A DNA stretch of 43,235 nt from an uncultured Schlesneria sp. (GTDB lineage: Bacteria > Planctomycetota > Planctomycetia > Planctomycetales > Planctomycetaceae). Positions within the stretch are counted from its first letter, which is position 1, and each line of letters begins with the position of its first letter. The notes under the pieces were generated by a model. That model ran no database searches. It was not told where the DNA came from and saw only the letters and a list, made by a program, of their open reading frames with translations. This document shows positions 16,357 to 26,568 of the stretch, in pieces. A program made the position numbers and the translations under genes. Location of the stretch: NCBI GenBank assembly GCA_903899985.1, contig CAIULL010000256.1, positions 1 through 43,235 on the forward strand, in the 5' to 3' direction.

Positions 16357-19300
16357 ATGTCCACCAGTGAAATACAGGCCACGGAATCGTCCGCTTTGGA
16401 AACGACTCCGACCTATATTGTCGGGATCGGGGCCTCGGCCGGGGGCTTGGAAGCACTCGAACGATTATTCGATAAGATGCCAACCAGGACAGGAATGGCG
16501 TTTGTCGTGGTCCAGCATCTCTCACCTGACTTTAAAAGTTTGATGGATGAACTGCTGGCGCGTCGAACGACACTTCCGGTTCATCGGGTCGAAAACGGGA
16601 TGGTGGTCGAGCCGAATTCGATCTATCTGATTCCCCCCAGACGGGAAATGATCTTTTCCGACGGAAAGCTGTTGCTGACCGAAGTCGATCCGCATCAGGG
16701 ACTGACGCTGCCGATTGATTACTTCTTTCGTTCGCTGGCTCAAAGTTGCGGACGGAATGCAATCGCCATCGTGCTATCGGGAACAGGCAGTGATGGTTCG
16801 CGCGGCATCCAGGATATTCATCGTGCCGGCGGTCTCGTCATTGCGCAGACGGGACGTTCAGCGAAATTTGAAGGGATGCCCGGTGCGGCTCGCGAAACCG
16901 GCGTCGTGGATCTGTCGCTCGATCCGGAAGACATTCCGACCGCCCTGGTGCAGTATGGTCTCCGTCACGATATCGGCGACCTGGCGGCTCAGTTCGAAAC
17001 GGTCCCCGCCGACGAAGAAGGGCTGGCAGCAATCCTGCGTCTGCTGCGAGATCAATACGGCATCGACTTTTCGTTCTATAAGCTTAACACCGTCGTACGG
17101 CGAACAGAACGACGGTTGCAACTGACCCGCATCGACTCGGTCAAAGACTATCTTCAGCGTTTAGAGCGTGACCCGGTCGAACTGAATGCCCTGTATCACG
17201 ATCTGCTGGTCGGAGTGACTCGATTCTTTCGAGACGAAGAAGCCTTCGATCGACTGGGCGAAGAGATCGATCAGTCACTGAAAAACCACGAACCCGGTAC
17301 GGAGTTTCGTGCATGGGTCGCGGGGTGTGCCACGGGCGAAGAGGCGTATTCGATCGCCATCCTGCTGGACGAACGAATTCTGGCCAGCGGCAAAGACATC
17401 ACCGCTCGTGTGTTTGCCACCGATGTGCACAGGATCTCGTTGGATCAGGCGGGGCACGGAGTCTACAGCCAGGAGAGTATCGGCAATATTTCGCCCGATC
17501 GGCTGGTCACATATTTCACGCAAAACGAACGGGGCTTCACGGTCAATCAACGAATCCGGCAGATGGTTGTGTTCGCCCCTCACAATATCATCAAGGATGC
17601 TCCGTTCACGCGGATGGAACTGGTGACCTGTCGAAACCTGCTGATTTATCTGCAGCCGGGCGCGCAGAAGAAGGCGTTGTCGCTGTTTCATTTCGGATTG
17701 AAGGCCAATGGGATTTTGTTTCTTGGTCCGAGCGAAAGTACGGGCGAACTGGACGACGAGTTTGAGCCGATCGACCGGCATTGGAACATCTATCGCAAGC
17801 GGCGGGATATTCGACTGAATTTTGAATTGCGACCGACGCTGGCAACATCAGGTCGATCATTACGGGCGTCTGGATTGCCGGAATACATCGTACCGACGGG
17901 ACGCGGAATCGATTCGCATATTGCCGGCGCTTACGATGCGTTACTGGCGGATTTTATGCCGCCCGGTCTGTTGATCGACAGTTCCAATCGATTGCTGCAT
18001 GTCTTTGGTGATGCCGGCAAGTACCTTCGTCATCCCTCAGGACGGACCAGTTGTGACGTTTTAGACTGCATGGAATCGCCACTCAAGCTGGCGGTCGTGG
18101 GTGCGATCCGCCGCACTCAGACCACTCAGCAACCGGTCCACCTCAGCGGTTTGACGGTTGGCGATGAAACGCTCGATCTGGGAATTCGGCCGGTCATTAA
18201 TGCGAAAGTCGATGTCACCGATTATTTGATCACGTTCGTTCCGAATACCGATAAGAAGAGACCGGTTCGTCCCGATGCAGAGACGTGGATCGACATGCAG
18301 CATGTTTCTGGTCGCGAGATCCAGGAGCTGGAAGGGGAACTTCGTCGAGCCAAGGAAAATACCCAGGCACTGATTGAAGAATTAGAAACCAGCAATGAAG
18401 AGCTGCAGGCGACGAATGAGGAACTTGTCGCGTCGAACGAGGAACTGCAAAGTACCAACGAAGAACTTCATTCCGTGAATGAAGAACTCTATACGGTCAA
18501 CGCAGAACACCAGCGCAAGATCCAGCAGTTGACCGTATTGACGGACGATATGGAAAACCTGCTGCACAGTACCCAGGTGCATACGCTGTTCCTTGATCGC
18601 CAGCTGCGGATTCGCCGGTTCACGCCTCGGATTGGTGAGATCTTCAGTCTGGTGCAGCATGACGTCGGTCGATCGATCGAGGCGTTTCATAATCGGCTTC
18701 AATACGCCCATCTGTTGCGCGACCTTCGGCTGGTCCTGTCGACCGGCCAGCTTCAAGAATCAGAAATTCAGGATGTGGGCGGGCGCTGGTTCCTGATGCG
18801 AATTCTCCCGTATCTCACAGAGAAGGGGAGCGAAGGTGTCGTCCTCACGTTGACCGACATCGACGTGACTCGTCGGGCGCAGATGAACCTTAACTGCGTG
18901 ATCGACTTCTTCCCGAATGCCGTTGTCGCCATTAACGAACAAGGGCTGATCCAGATCGTGAATCAACGGACGCAATCGATTTTTGGTTACGAAGCGGCGG
19001 AAATGATCGGTCAACCGGTGGAGATGCTTTTGCCGGAACGACGTCGAGAAAAGCATCGGTGTGATCGTGAAGAATACGCCAAGGATCCAAAACCTCGCGA
19101 AATGGAACGACTGGACGACCTGTTCGCTCTTCGTAAAAACGGCGAAGAATTCCCGGTCGAAGTTGGACTGAACTCGATCAAGACCGAGAAGGGGCTGTTG
19201 ATCATCTCGTCGATCAACGACATTACGGTTCGACAGTCGACGCAACTGGAACTGGCCCGACGCGAACAGCAGTTACGACTGGTGATCAACGGTGTCCCGA

Positions 19301-20766
19301 TGCTGATCGCCTATATCGACACCGATTTTGTCTATCGTTATGCCAACGATTACTACTGTGAAAAGCTGGGGCTGACGCTGGACGAGGTTTGTAACAAACG
19401 AGTCCAGAGCATTTTAGGTGAAGCGATCTATGCTCAAAAGAGACCGCTTCTGGACCGAGTGTTCGCAGGAGAATCCGTCACGGCGGAATTACAGAGGTTT
19501 TTCCCCACAGATCCGCCGGATAAGGAAAACTGGATTCTTGCCCATTACGTTCCGGATCGAGACGAGAAGGGGGTCGTTCGCGGATGCTTTGTCGCGATGA
19601 ACGATATTACCGAACTGAAAGAACTGGTCGCTTCAAAACAGAAACAAGTCGAACAGCGAGATCTGTTTCTGGCGACACTTTCGCACGAACTGCGGAACCC
19701 GTTGGGGGCGGTGACGTCGGCACTTCGGCTCCTTCAGTCGGGTCGAGACAATTCCGAACTGCTGCAGAAGACCCTTGCGGCGATCGATCGCCAGACGAGC
19801 CAGATGACGGCGCTGCTTGATGACTTGCTGGATGTCTCGCGCGTCACCAAAGGAAAGATTGAACTCCGTCGATCCCCTGTCGAACTGGAGCATGTCGTTC
19901 GCGAATCGGTCGAATCGGTTATGCCGATGTTTGAAAAGCGCAACCAGCAGGTCAAACTCACGATCGCGAGCGAACCTGCCTGGGCCAATGGAGACGCGGT
20001 GCGGTTACGTCAGATTGTCATCAATCTGCTCACAAATGCCTCCCGTTACAGTCCCCCTGGCGAGGCGATTGAGGTCTCACTGGTATCCGAATCGAAGGCG
20101 ACAGGGTGCATCCGCGTTAAGGATCATGGGATCGGGATTCCTCGCGAGATGCAGGAACGGATTTTTGAGCCATTCGAGCAACTTCGACGAACTCACAACG
20201 AAGCCTCGGAAGGGCTCGGCCTGGGATTGTCGCTCTCTCGTCGACTGGCCGAACTGCATGGGGGGAACGTCACCGTTTTCAGTCGGGGTGATGGTCAGGG
20301 AAGCGAGTTTACCGTTCACGTGCCGCTGATCGAACCGCCCCACGATGACGGAGATTTCCAGCATTCCGACCCCGAACCGATCGTCGAGCGACCCCGTTCG
20401 ATCGCATTGGTGGAGGACAACGAGGATGCCCGTGACCTGTTACGTCAGTTGCTGGAGTTTGAAGAGTTTCAGGTGGATGTCGCCGCCGATGGTCTCAGTG
20501 GCCTGGAACTGATCCGCCAGAAGAGACCACAAGTCGCGATGATTGATATCGGTCTGCCCGGGATGGATGGGCACGAGATCGCCCGGACACTTCGGCGCGA
20601 AGGGGTCGCGACCATTCTTATTGCGTTGACGGGTTATGGCCAGGATTCCGATCGAGCGGCAGCACTCGTTGCCGGTTTCGACGAACACGTCACAAAACCA
20701 GTCGATTTCGACGCTCTCGTACGATTACTCGAACGAGTTGTCGCCACAAAGATGAATCAGAAATAG
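16357..20766 (+). CDS. CheB-CheR-PAS hybrid histidine kinase with receiver
   Basis: In order: CheB methylesterase domain (about 18-205) with catalytic S27 (GASAGG), H54 (VVQH) and D146 (GTGSDG); CheR methyltransferase (about 215-475) with [11 protein letters not shown] and [11 protein letters not shown]; a PAS-like region (525-640); a coiled coil of repeated SNEELQ/TNEEL heptads (650-725); three PAS segments (735-1085); HisKA with H1110 in TLSHELRNP; HATPase ([26 protein letters not shown]); and a C-terminal receiver with D1397 ([11 protein letters not shown]). It has no membrane segment. The combination suits a cytoplasmic sensor that signals by phosphotransfer; no chemoreceptors or CheA/CheW lie nearby. 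It is divergent from the CsrA-receiver gene, which is a plausible partner. All catalytic residues checked are present. Confidence 0.95.
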   Translation: MSTSEIQATESSALETTPTYIVGIGASAGGLEALERLFDKMPTRTGMAFVVVQHLSPDFKSLMDELLARRTTLPVHRVENGMVVEPNSIYLIPPRREMIFSDGKLLLTEVDPHQGLTLPIDYFFRSLAQSCGRNAIAIVLSGTGSDGSRGIQDIHRAGGLVIAQTGRSAKFEGMPGAARETGVVDLSLDPEDIPTALVQYGLRHDIGDLAAQFETVPADEEGLAAILRLLRDQYGIDFSFYKLNTVVRRTERRLQLTRIDSVKDYLQRLERDPVELNALYHDLLVGVTRFFRDEEAFDRLGEEIDQSLKNHEPGTEFRAWVAGCATGEEAYSIAILLDERILASGKDITARVFATDVHRISLDQAGHGVYSQESIGNISPDRLVTYFTQNERGFTVNQRIRQMVVFAPHNIIKDAPFTRMELVTCRNLLIYLQPGAQKKALSLFHFGLKANGILFLGPSESTGELDDEFEPIDRHWNIYRKRRDIRLNFELRPTLATSGRSLRASGLPEYIVPTGRGIDSHIAGAYDALLADFMPPGLLIDSSNRLLHVFGDAGKYLRHPSGRTSCDVLDCMESPLKLAVVGAIRRTQTTQQPVHLSGLTVGDETLDLGIRPVINAKVDVTDYLITFVPNTDKKRPVRPDAETWIDMQHVSGREIQELEGELRRAKENTQALIEELETSNEELQATNEELVASNEELQSTNEELHSVNEELYTVNAEHQRKIQQLTVLTDDMENLLHSTQVHTLFLDRQLRIRRFTPRIGEIFSLVQHDVGRSIEAFHNRLQYAHLLRDLRLVLSTGQLQESEIQDVGGRWFLMRILPYLTEKGSEGVVLTLTDIDVTRRAQMNLNCVIDFFPNAVVAINEQGLIQIVNQRTQSIFGYEAAEMIGQPVEMLLPERRREKHRCDREEYAKDPKPREMERLDDLFALRKNGEEFPVEVGLNSIKTEKGLLIISSINDITVRQSTQLELARREQQLRLVINGVPMLIAYIDTDFVYRYANDYYCEKLGLTLDEVCNKRVQSILGEAIYAQKRPLLDRVFAGESVTAELQRFFPTDPPDKENWILAHYVPDRDEKGVVRGCFVAMNDITELKELVASKQKQVEQRDLFLATLSHELRNPLGAVTSALRLLQSGRDNSELLQKTLAAIDRQTSQMTALLDDLLDVSRVTKGKIELRRSPVELEHVVRESVESVMPMFEKRNQQVKLTIASEPAWANGDAVRLRQIVINLLTNASRYSPPGEAIEVSLVSESKATGCIRVKDHGIGIPREMQERIFEPFEQLRRTHNEASEGLGLGLSLSRRLAELHGGNVTVFSRGDGQGSEFTVHVPLIEPPHDDGDFQHSDPEPIVERPRSIALVEDNEDARDLLRQLLEFEEFQVDVAADGLSGLELIRQKRPQVAMIDIGLPGMDGHEIARTLRREGVATILIALTGYGQDSDRAAALVAGFDEHVTKPVDFDALVRLLERVVATKMNQK

Positions 20767-20787
20767 TTAAAAAACGAAAGCGAACCG

Positions 20788-21291
20788 ATGTCATCGCCAA
20801 TCTTTCCAAAGCCGGTTCGCCCAAGTCTGCATCCTTTGCGTTGGGTGGCTTGTCTTGGAATCGTGGTGTTCGCAATCGCGCCGTGGCTTGTTGCACTCGA
20901 CCTGACTCGCAAGGACGGGGCACCGGACCAGTATCCCGGCTGGCCGCTTCTGTTCTTTGGCTGGCTCGGCGTGTTTGGTGTACTCGACGGCAAGTTTTAC
21001 GCAATAGGCTGGCTGGCAAATCCGTTGTTTCTCGCCGGTTCGTTAGTGCTGTTGTTTGATCGTTTTGATAAACGAAGAATTGCAACCATTGTTCTATTCG
21101 CCGCTGCGGTCTTTTCACTCGGTGGCTTCCTGTTGACCGAAGTCCTGATGGACGAAGGAGGCAATACGGCATCGGTCACGAGGCACAACATCGGCTTCTG
21201 GCTATGGCTGGCAGCGATCTGGTTCAACTTCCTCGTCGCACTTGTCGTTCAATCACTGCCGGTTTCAACCCGTACCGAGCCAACCCAATGA
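20788..21291 (+). CDS. Small integral membrane protein, unknown function
   Basis: This 167-residue protein has about four hydrophobic segments: WVACLGIVVFAIAPWLVAL, a segment around LLFFGWLGVFGVLDG, LFLAGSLVLLF and ATIVLFAAAVFSLGGFLL, with a final FWLWLAAIWFNFLVALVVQ helix. It starts 21 bp after the hybrid kinase stop, so it may be translated from the same transcript. No catalytic motif is visible and I do not recognise the family. Confidence 0.75.
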   Translation: MSSPIFPKPVRPSLHPLRWVACLGIVVFAIAPWLVALDLTRKDGAPDQYPGWPLLFFGWLGVFGVLDGKFYAIGWLANPLFLAGSLVLLFDRFDKRRIATIVLFAAAVFSLGGFLLTEVLMDEGGNTASVTRHNIGFWLWLAAIWFNFLVALVVQSLPVSTRTEPTQ

Positions 21292-21407
21292 GTGTTATCG
21301 TTCGTCGGTTTCACAAGTTCCAAATTGCCGAATGAGTGCGAAGGCGCAACCAGAAGACGCCTAAATCGCCAAATCCTTGCTTTGGCATACGGAGACGAAA
21401 AAATCCG

Positions 21408-21998
21408 TCATTTGCCTGCTATCTGTGAAATCCACCAGTTGGCTTCAGGTGAGTTTGGGCGAGGGGCAAATTTTGCAAACTTTTGAATTTTCAAAAGCGC
21501 CTCAGTGATTTGTCGCCTGGTCGCCTTTGTGTTCCTCGCCCATTGCTTGAGAAGCTGAGAGGTGGTGAGTACCGTCACTCCATCCTGATTTGCCATGGAT
21601 GTTGCTGGTAGGTCGTCGGTCGCAATCGACCAGCCGCGATTCTTTGCAATCGCAAGACATGCCGCTTCGCCATCGTCGAGCTTCGTAGCGTACGCGATAA
21701 AAAGGGATGTTTCTTCGCCGCCCTCGATGTCACAACGGTGCAGAGCCCCTGCTTTGAAATAGGGATCAAGGTTGATCGGGGATTTGAACAGCTTTGACGG
21801 GTCATCAAGATCTGGTTGGAGCAAGTACATGCTTTCCGCGGCGATGATCTGCGCCACGTGGAGAACGGCACCCGTTGAAGAAACATTCCCGGATGATGTC
21901 ACTTTCAGCTTTGTCGTTTGTACCGACGGCTTTGAGAGAATATCTTCCGCCGCGAGTAAGTTGATCAGGCAACAAGCGTCAATCACGACATTGTTCAT
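21408..21998 (-). CDS. PIN-domain protein, toxin-like
   Basis: The 196-residue protein has the acidic pattern of PIN ribonucleases: D7 in VVIDACCLINLL, E55 in AAES, D108/E111 in KLDDGEAACLAIA, and D128/D129 in SIATDDLP. Family members cut RNA with a divalent metal and often act as toxins. It is longer than typical VapC (about 130 residues) because of an insertion at residues 60-105 and a tail after 150. It lies 15 bp after the Xre-ImmA gene on the same strand, so the two form an operon with the antitoxin-like gene first. A nuclease outside a toxin-antitoxin setting is possible. Confidence 0.8.
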   Translation of the reverse strand: MNNVVIDACCLINLLAAEDILSKPSVQTTKLKVTSSGNVSSTGAVLHVAQIIAAESMYLLQPDLDDPSKLFKSPINLDPYFKAGALHRCDIEGGEETSLFIAYATKLDDGEAACLAIAKNRGWSIATDDLPATSMANQDGVTVLTTSQLLKQWARNTKATRRQITEALLKIQKFAKFAPRPNSPEANWWISQIAGK

Positions 21999-22013
21999 CC
22001 CCTGAATGTCTCC

Positions 22014-23234
22014 TTACCTGATTTCCGCGAGTAGCGATCGATGAAACTCGAACTGAAGGTTATGCCGCTCGCCGTCATCCTCGATATGCTGATTCGTTAA
22101 ACATTGCGCGACCATTTCCCTTGCAGTCACGGGGTCACAGCGCAAGTACCGGGCGAGTTGCCCTTGGCTGATTTCACCTTCTTCAAACGCCTGAACGGCG
22201 AGATATAAATAACGTTCGGGGTAGGGGAGATCGTCTTGAGGATGTGCGGGGAGTTCCAGAAACGACACCACCGTTTGTGGGACGAGTCCCGATTCTTTGA
22301 GGCTTTGCCAGGTACCACGAGGGGTCAGCCCCAGTTGTTCGAGTCGGAGACACATCGCTTCGACTGAGACAAAATAAAAGTGGCTCAGGCGACAAAGATC
22401 TGATACCTGAAAGTCACCGGTCGTCGTCACGATCGAGTTGAATCGGTGCTGAACGGAACTGGAAGGCATTAAAAAACTGACAGCGAAGGACTCAGCAAAA
22501 CGCTTGTTTGCCGGCTTGCGGCCGTCGTAACTCAAGTGGTCGATCTGAGGCGTGTATCGGTCCACAATGAAATGGCCGTATTCATGAACCATGGAAAGTC
22601 GACGTCGGGTTGCAGGGTGCTTGTGGTTAATCAGGACGCAGCAGCCGAGATCCGACGAATAGGCGAACATGCCTGCAATGGACGACGGCAACTCCCCATA
22701 GAAAACTCGCAAACCGACGTCCCATTCGAGGGTTTTTCTCAAGTGGATCACGGGCTGGTCACCCAGTCCAAGTCGATTTCGCTCTTGAATCGCAATCGAC
22801 TCGGCAAGTTGTGCGACGTCGATGCGGGACGCCAAGTTCACTTCCGATGGGTAGTTGAATCGAAGTGGTGACTTGGTGCGGTCTTCAAGATCGTGGTAGT
22901 CCTCGGCAAGTCTTTGAAATTCATCGATTCCGGCGAGAAGCTCTTGATCGCCCTTTCCCTTCATTTTTTCGGCGACGGCCTGAAGGTGTGTCTGAAAATC
23001 CATAACTGGTTCACCTGGACGCACCAATTCGTGAACGCGACGGCCAAGGAAATTGGCGATGATTTTGATTTCCTCAGGCTGAAGCTCGCGATCGCCTTTT
23101 TCGATCGCGATGTAGGTTGGACGACTAAGCCCCAATTGTGATGCGACTTCTTCTTGAGTTTTTCCGCGTGCTCTGCGCGCCTGCGTAATTCGAACGCCGA
23201 GCGTCCGGGGATCGATTTCCTTAAGCAATTGCAT
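22014..23234 (-). CDS. Xre-family HTH plus ImmA/IrrE metallopeptidase
   Basis: Residues 13-66 form a Cro/C1-type helix-turn-helix (RRARGKTQEEVASQLGLSRP TYIAIEKG). Residues about 165-265 are an ImmA/IrrE-type zinc peptidase with HEYGH (217-221) and a third ligand candidate E248 in KRFAESFAVSFLMP. A 140-residue C-terminal extension of unknown function follows, beginning with an HFYFVSVEAM segment. Known relatives are antitoxin-like proteins or proteases that cleave repressors. The order antitoxin-then-PIN, the short spacing and the palindromic operator upstream suggest autoregulation. Confidence 0.88.
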   Translation of the reverse strand: MQLLKEIDPRTLGVRITQARRARGKTQEEVASQLGLSRPTYIAIEKGDRELQPEEIKIIANFLGRRVHELVRPGEPVMDFQTHLQAVAEKMKGKGDQELLAGIDEFQRLAEDYHDLEDRTKSPLRFNYPSEVNLASRIDVAQLAESIAIQERNRLGLGDQPVIHLRKTLEWDVGLRVFYGELPSSIAGMFAYSSDLGCCVLINHKHPATRRRLSMVHEYGHFIVDRYTPQIDHLSYDGRKPANKRFAESFAVSFLMPSSSVQHRFNSIVTTTGDFQVSDLCRLSHFYFVSVEAMCLRLEQLGLTPRGTWQSLKESGLVPQTVVSFLELPAHPQDDLPYPERYLYLAVQAFEEGEISQGQLARYLRCDPVTAREMVAQCLTNQHIEDDGERHNLQFEFHRSLLAEIR

Positions 23235-23624
23235 TTGTCACTCTTCCTGCTGCGATATCCAGAATCGATACGACAACGCGTGGCGAACCCCTCTTGAGAA
23301 TGTGTCGATCATTGCTGATGAATCGATAAATTCACGCGATTCCGTGTCCGCAGGGTTCGCAACTCGCCAAGAAAAATTCGACCCTTCGCTTTTTATTCTT
23401 ATTTTACAATGTTAACTAACATTGTCAATTTTGATGACAAATGTAAATCGAATGGCGGCGTTGGTTAACGCACTTGACAGAAGCACGGAAAAGGATATCA
23501 CGGCGCAGGGCGAACGCTTTCGTGTCACTAACGAAAGCCCCTCCATCGCAGGAATGCTTGTGATAACGAGGTGATCATCCGCAGACACGCCTTCCGTTTT
23601 ACGATGACGGGCATTCCTGGAAAC
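23235..23624. other. Spacer with promoter-operator and a hairpin
   Basis: Besides the operator at 23406-23428, a hairpin GCTTTCGT/ACGAAAGC lies at 23516-23538 with a 7-nt loop and no T-run. No gene is recognised. The AT-rich stretch around 23390-23450 stands out from its surroundings. Confidence 0.5.
23406..23428 (-). promoter_or_regulatory. Perfect palindromic operator overlapping a -35 box
   Basis: ACAATGTTA (23406-23414) and TAACATTGT (23417-23425) are a perfect 9-bp inverted repeat with 2-bp spacer. On the minus strand TTGACA (23428-23423) overlaps it as a -35 box, and the AT-rich stretch at 23389-23405 could hold the -10. A half-site-like ACAAATGTA is at 23437-23445. It lies about 170 bp upstream of the Xre-ImmA gene and is the likely binding site of its HTH domain. 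Confidence 0.7.
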
Positions 23625-25607
23625 CTACCTTTCAGGCGTGGGTTTCTGCCAGGCTTCGTCGAAGTAGCCTGCTCGAATCGCCTTTTCGGGAAAGTCGGTT
23701 ACCGATGAGGGCTGCCATTGATCCGCGCCGGGTTCGATCTTCATGATTCCCCAGTCGCCCAGTCGTGGGAAGAGCAGATAATTGAATGCGGCGAATTCTT
23801 TCTCGTGGAATGTGTGGCCGCTGTTGATGACGATGTAGCGATCTTTGCTCAGCGGGCTGGCGCAGATGAAGGCTGGAGCGTGATCAACTGCGGAATAGTT
23901 TGCCTCGCCAATCGAAAGGCTTTCGGAGGTCCACTTCAGTGGCAGGCCGGGTAATGTTTTGGCAATCCACGAATTGCTGCCAGGGTCACCGAAAAGAATC
24001 AGATGTTTTTCGTTCAAATCGGTCGCGGTGATTTCGGTGTCGTTTTTGACCGGCAGGTCGCCACGCATGTAACGAGCCCATTCATACTCGAAGCGTCGCA
24101 GGTTGGCTGATGCCCATGCGTGGATTTCCGGATTCCAGGGCTTTCCGGTACCACGTACACAAACGAAACGCGCACTGAAGGCGTCGTCGATTGGCCCCTG
24201 CAGACCCGGTCGTTTTCCGTGCAGCAGGACTGAGTCGCGTGGGCCGAGCTTCTGCCAATGACCGTCGCGTTGAGCGAACACGAGCGCCTCATCCGACTTC
24301 GGCAATGCGATTTCAACGCCTGCAATTCGCAGCTTTGCTCCTTCGTTCTGCAGCATCGGAGGATGAATCGCGAACGTTGTGATGTTCTCGATCTTCGTGA
24401 TTTCAATGCTGCCATCATCGGTAACGCTTGCGTCGAACTCGGCGCGGGCGTAGTGCTGCTTCAGTCCAAGCAGTTCGACCCAGTGACAACGGTTGTACTT
24501 CAGCGTCCACGTGACGAAGCGTAACTTTCGCGGGGCATGGTCGAGCCCCCTCGCGGCATATTCGCCAATCCGCCGCATCTGCTCGGCATGAGTGACAGGA
24601 TCGATCACGTGTCCTGTGCCGGGCGAAATCAGGTTGACCATCTGTAGACCTTCTTTTGCAAAGGTCTCGCCCATGATGACATGTGCCTGAAAAAAGACGT
24701 CCTGATCGCCGATGGCTGCGATGGCAGGTACGACCCCGGCATTCGCTGCATAGTCAACCGAGTCAAGCATGTGCAGCCCCAGCTCCTGATGTTCGGGAAG
24801 CGGGCCGACTTTGATGAATGAGGGGATCGGTGTCTCAGAAAAGCGATGCGTATCGACATAGCCACAGTATGGTCCGAGAGCGACAAAGCGGTCCGGGTGC
24901 TTCAGTCCCAGATGCCATGTCCCCGATGCACCCATCGACATGCCGCGTAGAGCAATCCGATTGCGATCGATGTTGTAGTTCCGGCAGACCGCTTCGATGG
25001 CTTCGAACACGTCGGTTTCACCGGCCCAGCGATAGCAGTTTTCGACGCGACCCAGTGGATGAAGTTCGATGTAGGTGACGTCGGGCGCGGGCGTACCGTT
25101 CTCGTCCCCCTGATCAAAGCGGGCACCAAATCGAAGTTCGCTCATCCCCACCGGTTTAGAACTGCCATGCAGTACGACATCCAGCCGCATGGGTCGGGTT
25201 CCGTCGTAACCTTGCGGGACAATCACGCCATAGGGTTGAGTCGACCCATCGACGGCAGAGACATATCCACGCAGCACACTCCCTTTTTTTGTTGTCCAGG
25301 GGGTCATGTTCGCGGCGATCGCATCGGCACGCTGAGTGCCACGGGTCAGTGACTTATTCAGCAGTTCGGCATCCTTCGTTGTAAGCGATTGGTCATATCG
25401 CAAAGCCCAGACGGCTCCTTTGTGAAAGACCTCGGCGTCGGCGAGCAGATCGGGATTCGTCGGTGTCAGCTTCGAGAGTCTGGTTTCCAATTGCCGTACT
25501 GCGTCTTGCGGTTCTGCCGCAGTGGCAGAGGCCGCTACCAGGAAACCACAGAAGACCACGAAACAGAGAATGATTTCGGCGATGTTCCGAGCGGCAGACC
25601 CACACAT
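23625..25607 (-). CDS. Exported alpha/beta hydrolase, prolyl-oligopeptidase-like
   Basis: About 660 residues. From ATG 25607 the protein begins MCGSAARN followed by a hydrophobic stretch AEIILCFVVFCGFLVAASA, a plausible signal peptide or anchor. The frame is open to a GTG at 25703, giving 692 residues, but that would bury the signal. The hydrolase core shows LDVVLHGSS (oxyanion strand), the nucleophile elbow RGMSMGASGTWHLG, an acidic candidate in AIGDQDVFFQ and a histidine in GTGHVID. The C-terminal 300 residues include a beta-rich region and a segment with LILFGDPGSNSWI seen in planctomycete and Bacteroidetes esterase-like proteins. The substrate is unknown: peptide or ester. It lies downstream of the methyltransferase gene on the same strand. 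Confidence 0.8.
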   Translation of the reverse strand: MCGSAARNIAEIILCFVVFCGFLVAASATAAEPQDAVRQLETRLSKLTPTNPDLLADAEVFHKGAVWALRYDQSLTTKDAELLNKSLTRGTQRADAIAANMTPWTTKKGSVLRGYVSAVDGSTQPYGVIVPQGYDGTRPMRLDVVLHGSSKPVGMSELRFGARFDQGDENGTPAPDVTYIELHPLGRVENCYRWAGETDVFEAIEAVCRNYNIDRNRIALRGMSMGASGTWHLGLKHPDRFVALGPYCGYVDTHRFSETPIPSFIKVGPLPEHQELGLHMLDSVDYAANAGVVPAIAAIGDQDVFFQAHVIMGETFAKEGLQMVNLISPGTGHVIDPVTHAEQMRRIGEYAARGLDHAPRKLRFVTWTLKYNRCHWVELLGLKQHYARAEFDASVTDDGSIEITKIENITTFAIHPPMLQNEGAKLRIAGVEIALPKSDEALVFAQRDGHWQKLGPRDSVLLHGKRPGLQGPIDDAFSARFVCVRGTGKPWNPEIHAWASANLRRFEYEWARYMRGDLPVKNDTEITATDLNEKHLILFGDPGSNSWIAKTLPGLPLKWTSESLSIGEANYSAVDHAPAFICASPLSKDRYIVINSGHTFHEKEFAAFNYLLFPRLGDWGIMKIEPGADQWQPSSVTDFPEKAIRAGYFDEAWQKPTPER

Positions 25608-25769
25608 GGATGCCGAAGCGTGGAATATACTTTGAGGATTTGCTGCGCAATACACTGAATTGTCCTTCGTTGGTGCAGGGACAATCAGCCTATCGGACGT
25701 CACCCTGTGTTACCAGTTGGCGCGTCCAGATCAGCGACGTATGGGGATTCCATTCGACAAGGATTCGCT

Positions 25770-26471
25770 TCAGGGTTTCCCCGTCACCTTCTCAAAAGTG
25801 ACGAGATAGTTCTCTTTCAAAAGGTCACGTTCTTCACGCACTTTTTTGAATCCCGATTTGACGATTTCTGACTCAAAGACTTCTTGTCCCGCTCGAACAT
25901 GGTTCATGATCCAGTCGGTACTGGTTCCGTCAACACGATGGAATTCAACGAGAATCACTCGGCCACCTGGTTTCAATGCCCGGTGAATTGACTCCATCGT
26001 CTTCAGTGGAAACTCGAAGTGATGATAGGTGTCACAAATGAAGGCGACATCAATTGATTCGGGAGGCAGATTGGTTGATTCCGCCGTACCGCGTAAGGTT
26101 TCAATGTTGAGCATTCCCGCCTCACGACTTGTCTTCTCGATGTGATCAAGAAATGATTGTGCGATATCGACAGAGATGACGCGTCCCGCTTTACCGACCA
26201 GGGGAGAGAACATTCGAGTGAATAGCCCTGTTCCTGCACCGATGTCGGCGACCGTCTGGCCTGGCTGGACTTTGCACGCAGCGACAATCTCTTTGCGATG
26301 AGCAAATACTTCGCGGCTTTCGACTTCGAATCGCCCCTGAAATTCTTTCACGTCGGGATTACGAAACGTATCGTTGATCCCGGGCTTTACGCTTTGTTCT
26401 TGCGCTGTCGTCATCGCCACGAAGGTCAAGCTGATGAGCACGAACAGAGTCAGAGAAGCGGTTCGAAACAT
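25770..26471 (-). CDS. Class I SAM-dependent methyltransferase with signal peptide
   Basis: The 233-residue protein opens with a Sec-type signal (MFRTASLTLFVLISLTFVAM then TTAQE). The rest is a Rossmann methyltransferase: motif I VADIGAGTGLFT, an acidic end of strand 2 (VISVDIAQ), DVAFICDTYHHFE, and LKPGGRVILVEFH, similar to UbiE-type enzymes. A methyltransferase beyond the membrane would lack an obvious SAM supply, so the location is odd; the N-terminal segment could also be a membrane anchor. It lies about 97 bp downstream of the CoA-disulfide-reductase-like gene on the same strand. The substrate is unknown. Confidence 0.85.
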   Translation of the reverse strand: MFRTASLTLFVLISLTFVAMTTAQEQSVKPGINDTFRNPDVKEFQGRFEVESREVFAHRKEIVAACKVQPGQTVADIGAGTGLFTRMFSPLVGKAGRVISVDIAQSFLDHIEKTSREAGMLNIETLRGTAESTNLPPESIDVAFICDTYHHFEFPLKTMESIHRALKPGGRVILVEFHRVDGTSTDWIMNHVRAGQEVFESEIVKSGFKKVREERDLLKENYLVTFEKVTGKP

Positions 26472-26568
26472 TGAGGCTCGATCCTTACTGAGTTTGATTC
26501 AGATCTGGGGACATCGAAATCGACAAGAGGTGTCGTCATTCTCCGTTTCGCTGATCACGGCTTTGTTG

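Noticed and set aside
23474-23500. Plus-strand promoter starting with TTGACA at 23474
   Set aside because: No -10 box at suitable spacing and no plus-strand gene downstream.
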